From Papillibacter cinnamivorans DSM 12816 (GTDB lineage Bacteria > Bacillota > Clostridia > Oscillospirales > Oscillospiraceae), in assembly GCF_900176335.1 (NCBI RefSeq), contig NZ_FWXW01000001.1:186001-250000 (forward strand): 64,000 nucleotides of DNA. The letters run 5' to 3'. The notes under the pieces were generated by a model, which saw only the letters and a program-made list of their open reading frames with translations, was not told where the DNA came from and did not search any database. This document shows, piece after piece, positions 61,898 through 64,000 of the stretch (positions within the stretch are counted from its first letter, which is position 1; the number at the start of each line of letters is the position of its first letter). Made by a program: the position numbers and the translations under genes.

Positions 61898-61951
61898 TTA
61901 TATTCACCAGTATATTGACCAAAACCCATTGCCTTGCGATCCGTCAGATTG

Positions 61952-61998
61952 TGAAAAGAGGCAGGCGGCAGAAGAGATCTGCCGCCTGCCTCTTTTCA
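61952..61998 (+). terminator. Terminator after the sigma-54 activator gene
   Basis: Perfect 20-bp stem, arms 61952-61971 and 61979-61998, loop AAGAGAT. It would stop activator transcription before the sigma-54 promoter 10 bases downstream, so the dehydratase gene depends on its own promoter. Confidence 0.85.
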
Positions 61999-62007
61999 TG
62001 GTACAAT

Positions 62008-62024
62008 TTGGCATCTGAATTGCT
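62008..62024 (+). promoter_or_regulatory. Sigma-54 (-24/-12) promoter
   Basis: TTGGCATCTGAATTGCT: GG at 62010-62011 and GC at 62022-62023 with exactly 10 bases between, and the full TGGCA...TTGCT consensus. Expected start about 62034, 60 bases before the dehydratase ATG. Confidence 0.9.
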
Positions 62025-62093
62025 CTCTAGTAAGGTACAGAAGTAAGATGCATCCGTTACGTGCTTCTGCAATTCGGAATAGGAGGCAAATAA

Positions 62094-63536
62094 ATGAAGA
62101 CAGGACAAGAGTACAAAGACAGCTTGCGGGGCCGCAATATAAAGGTCTATTTCAAGGGCGAGCTGCTGGACGGCAACACTCTCATTGACAACCCCTACAT
62201 CAGAGGGCACGTCAACTCGGCCGCTATGACTTATGAAATGGCTTTTGATCCCAAATACGAGGATCTTCTGACGGCCACTTCCCACCTCACCGGAAAAAAG
62301 ATCAACCGTTTCACCCACATCCATCAGAGCGTGGAGGATCTTCTCACCAAAGTCCGGATGCTGCGGGCCGTCTCGCTGAACACCGGTACCTGCTATCAGC
62401 GCTGCGTGGGCCTGGATGCGGTCAACGCCGTGTATACCACCACCTTTGAGATGGACCAGAAATTCGGCACCAACTATCACGAGCGCCTGGTGGATTTTCT
62501 CAAACAGTGGCAGGAAAACGACTGGATGGTGGCCGGCGCCATGACCGACCCCAAAGGCGACCGCAGCCTTCGCCCCTCTCAGCAGGCCGATCCAGACCTC
62601 TTCGTTCATGTGACTCAAAAGGACGACAAGGGCATCTACGTGTCCGGTGCCAAGGCCCACATGACCGGCATGGTGAACTCCCACTGGATGATTCTCATGC
62701 CCACCTCCGGCTACGGAGAGGAGGACAAGGACTACTGCGTCTGCTGTGCCGTGCCCGTGGACGCCCCGGGTATCATCCACATCTTCGGCCGTCAGACCAA
62801 CGACGGCAGGAAGGAAGAGGGAGAGATCGACCAGGGCAACGCCTGCTACGGCGTGGTGGGCGGCGAGTGCCTCACCGTGCTGGAAGACGTGTTCGTACCC
62901 TGGGATAAGGTCTTCATGTGCGGGGAATTCCAGTACTCCGGCATGCTGGTGGAACGTTTTGCCTGCTATCACCGCCAGAATTACGGCGGCTGCAAGGGCG
63001 GCGTATCCGATATCGTCATCGGTGCGGCTGCCACCATCGCCGATATGAGCGGCTACAGCAAGGCGGCTCACATCAAGGATAAATTAAACTACATGATCCA
63101 TCTCACGGAAACCCTGTACGCCTGCTCCGTGGCCTGCTCCGCCATGGGCACCAAAACCGCCTCCGGCGCTTACTATGTGGATCCGCTGCTGGCAAACGTG
63201 GGCAAACACAATGTCACCCAGCTTATCTACGATATCGACCGCATCGCCCAGGACATCGGCGGAGGCCTGCTTGCAACCCTGCCCTCCGAGGCGGATCTGA
63301 GAAGTCCCGAGGTGGGAAAGTATGTGGAAAAATTCTTCAAAGGCGTTGCCTCCGTTCCCACCGAGGACCGGATGCGTATGGTACGGCTCCTGGAGGTCAT
63401 GACCGGAGGCGTGGCCCTGGTGGAGAGCATGCACGGCGCGGGCTCCCCCCAGGCGCAGCGCATCATGTACTCCAAGCTCTCCAACCTCGAAGCCAAGAAG
63501 GCGGCGGCTAAAAAAATCGCCGGCGTAAAGCCTTAA
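62094..63536 (+). CDS. abfD: 4-hydroxybutyryl-CoA dehydratase-family radical enzyme
   Basis: 480-aa flavin/[4Fe-4S] enzyme of the AbfD family, which dehydrates 4-hydroxybutyryl-CoA to crotonyl-CoA (vinylacetyl-CoA isomerase activity too) in aminobutyrate/succinate fermentation. The four cluster ligands are all present with family spacing: Cys100 and Cys104 in TCYQRCVG, His293 and Cys300 in YHRQNYGGC. GAMTDPKGDRSL, GAKAHMTGMVNSH (flavin side), and ESMHGAGSPQAQRIM are strongly conserved. GGAGGCAAATAA precedes the ATG. A related hydroxyacyl-CoA substrate cannot be excluded. Driven by the sigma-54 promoter. Confidence 0.9.
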   Translation: MKTGQEYKDSLRGRNIKVYFKGELLDGNTLIDNPYIRGHVNSAAMTYEMAFDPKYEDLLTATSHLTGKKINRFTHIHQSVEDLLTKVRMLRAVSLNTGTCYQRCVGLDAVNAVYTTTFEMDQKFGTNYHERLVDFLKQWQENDWMVAGAMTDPKGDRSLRPSQQADPDLFVHVTQKDDKGIYVSGAKAHMTGMVNSHWMILMPTSGYGEEDKDYCVCCAVPVDAPGIIHIFGRQTNDGRKEEGEIDQGNACYGVVGGECLTVLEDVFVPWDKVFMCGEFQYSGMLVERFACYHRQNYGGCKGGVSDIVIGAAATIADMSGYSKAAHIKDKLNYMIHLTETLYACSVACSAMGTKTASGAYYVDPLLANVGKHNVTQLIYDIDRIAQDIGGGLLATLPSEADLRSPEVGKYVEKFFKGVASVPTEDRMRMVRLLEVMTGGVALVESMHGAGSPQAQRIMYSKLSNLEAKKAAAKKIAGVKP

Positions 63537-63548
63537 GGTACCGTCGGC

Positions 63549-63845
63549 ATGAAAGTGGGCGTAAAATTCTGCGGCCACTGCGCGATGCACATGGATATGA
63601 CCGTACTGTATGGGGCTCTTCGCCTGGCCCTTCCGGAGATCGAGTTTGCATATGCCTCCGCTTCGGAAAAATGGGACCTTCTGCTGATCTTAAACGCCTG
63701 TCCCGTTGCCTGCGCCGGCCGTCCGGTCTTTGACGGTCCTGTTATAACCGTCTCGCCCGTCGCCGTCGACGGCTGGCCCGTAGAACCGGAAAATCTTCTG
63801 GAGGAGCTGGCAAAGCGGCTGAAGAACGCCGAAAACCGATACTAA
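63549..63845 (+). CDS. Small CGHC protein, uncharacterised
   Basis: 98-aa protein, start ATG 63549, 12 bases after the dehydratase gene. It opens VKFCGHCAMHMDM and has a second cysteine block NACPVACAGRP at about 49-59, separated by a DLLLIL strand, then an amphipathic C-terminal helix. This pattern (CGxC, later CPxxCA) recalls a family of small thioredoxin-like or Fe-S proteins in anaerobes, from memory only. Co-transcription suggests it serves the dehydratase, for example in electron transfer or cluster repair; not shown. Confidence 0.65.
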   Translation: MKVGVKFCGHCAMHMDMTVLYGALRLALPEIEFAYASASEKWDLLLILNACPVACAGRPVFDGPVITVSPVAVDGWPVEPENLLEELAKRLKNAENRY

Positions 63846-63944
63846 CCGCGGCGGGCGCATCCCCGGGAAGGGAGATAGCCTGACCCCGGCGATGCCCCGC
63901 CGCCGATCCGGAGAAACAAATCGAAAAGACAGGAGGAATATAAA

Positions 63945-64000
63945 TTGAAAGCATTTGGCTGCACCGTACCCGGCAAAGAAGCCGGATGGATGGAAAAAGC
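63945..64000 (+). CDS. Start of an unidentified gene (5' part)
   Basis: TTG 63945 follows AGGAGGAATATAAA and opens MKAFGCTVPGKEAGWMEKA, cut by the window end. An NAD-dependent alcohol dehydrogenase is a possible reading but 18 residues are too few. It may be the next gene of the sigma-54 operon, 99 bases after the CGHC gene. Confidence 0.4.
   Translation, partial: MKAFGCTVPGKEAGWMEK

Overview
The window looks like chromosomal DNA of a GC-rich anaerobic Firmicute, most likely an Oscillospirales/Oscillospiraceae-type member of the Clostridia. The grounds are Firmicute marker genes and gene order (hprK, rapZ-glmR-whiA-dnaE, yceD-rpmF, DUF4364, PhoH/PIN ATPase), paired BlaI/M56 regulators, strictly anaerobic enzymes (radical [4Fe-4S] dehydratases) and high GC. 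The assignment is inference; no rRNA gene is present. I saw no tRNA, rRNA, CRISPR array or insertion-sequence transposase.

Layout. 1-1760: end of a histidine operon (hisA-hisF-hisI-hisE). 2206-5682: hotdog thioesterase, an EAL-CBS-GGDEF protein and DegV. 5841-9747 (minus): polyamine ABC transporter potABCD with a long leader. 10053-12040: pseudouridine synthase, yceD-rpmF. 12200-12900: two tandem copies of a structured ~260-bp repeat (a third is at 28826). 13012-17386: DUF512 radical-SAM protein with no standard start codon, der, plsY, gpsA. 17582-18927 (minus): Cu/Zn superoxide dismutase, a cysteine-repeat mini-protein, rpmB. 19189-28700: hprK-glk-murB-rapZ-glmR-whiA-dnaE. 29202-32935: DUF4364, DUF3048 lipoprotein, serine hydrolase.

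33062-42063 is an accessory, regulatory stretch. Two BlaI-type repressor/M56 metalloprotease sensor pairs in opposite orientation flank a ferredoxin-CDGSH protein; each pair has its own visible operator pair. An ECF sigma/membrane anti-sigma-like pair follows, bracketed by palindromic MITE-like elements, and the second BlaI/M56 pair is bracketed by another repeat family. 42309-46918 carries PhoH, a zinc phospholipase C-like protein, a glycosyltransferase and UDP-glucose dehydrogenase.

46874-56563 (minus) is one long phosphate unit in transcription order phoA, second phosphate-binding lipoprotein, pstS, pstC, pstA, pstB, ppx, ppk: phosphate release, import, and polyphosphate storage/turnover together. 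Both secreted proteins phoA and pstS carry copper-amine-oxidase-N-type stalk sequence. 56837-59814 (minus) encodes a 2-hydroxyacyl-CoA dehydratase-type activator ATPase and two HgdB/DUF2229-like proteins. Divergent from it is a PAS-AAA sigma-54 activator (60209-61897), followed by two candidate enhancer sites, a terminator, a near-perfect -24/-12 promoter, and a gene for a 4-hydroxybutyryl-CoA dehydratase-family radical enzyme with all four cluster ligands, a small CGHC protein and the start of another gene. This last block is the best candidate for a regulated metabolic system of interest.
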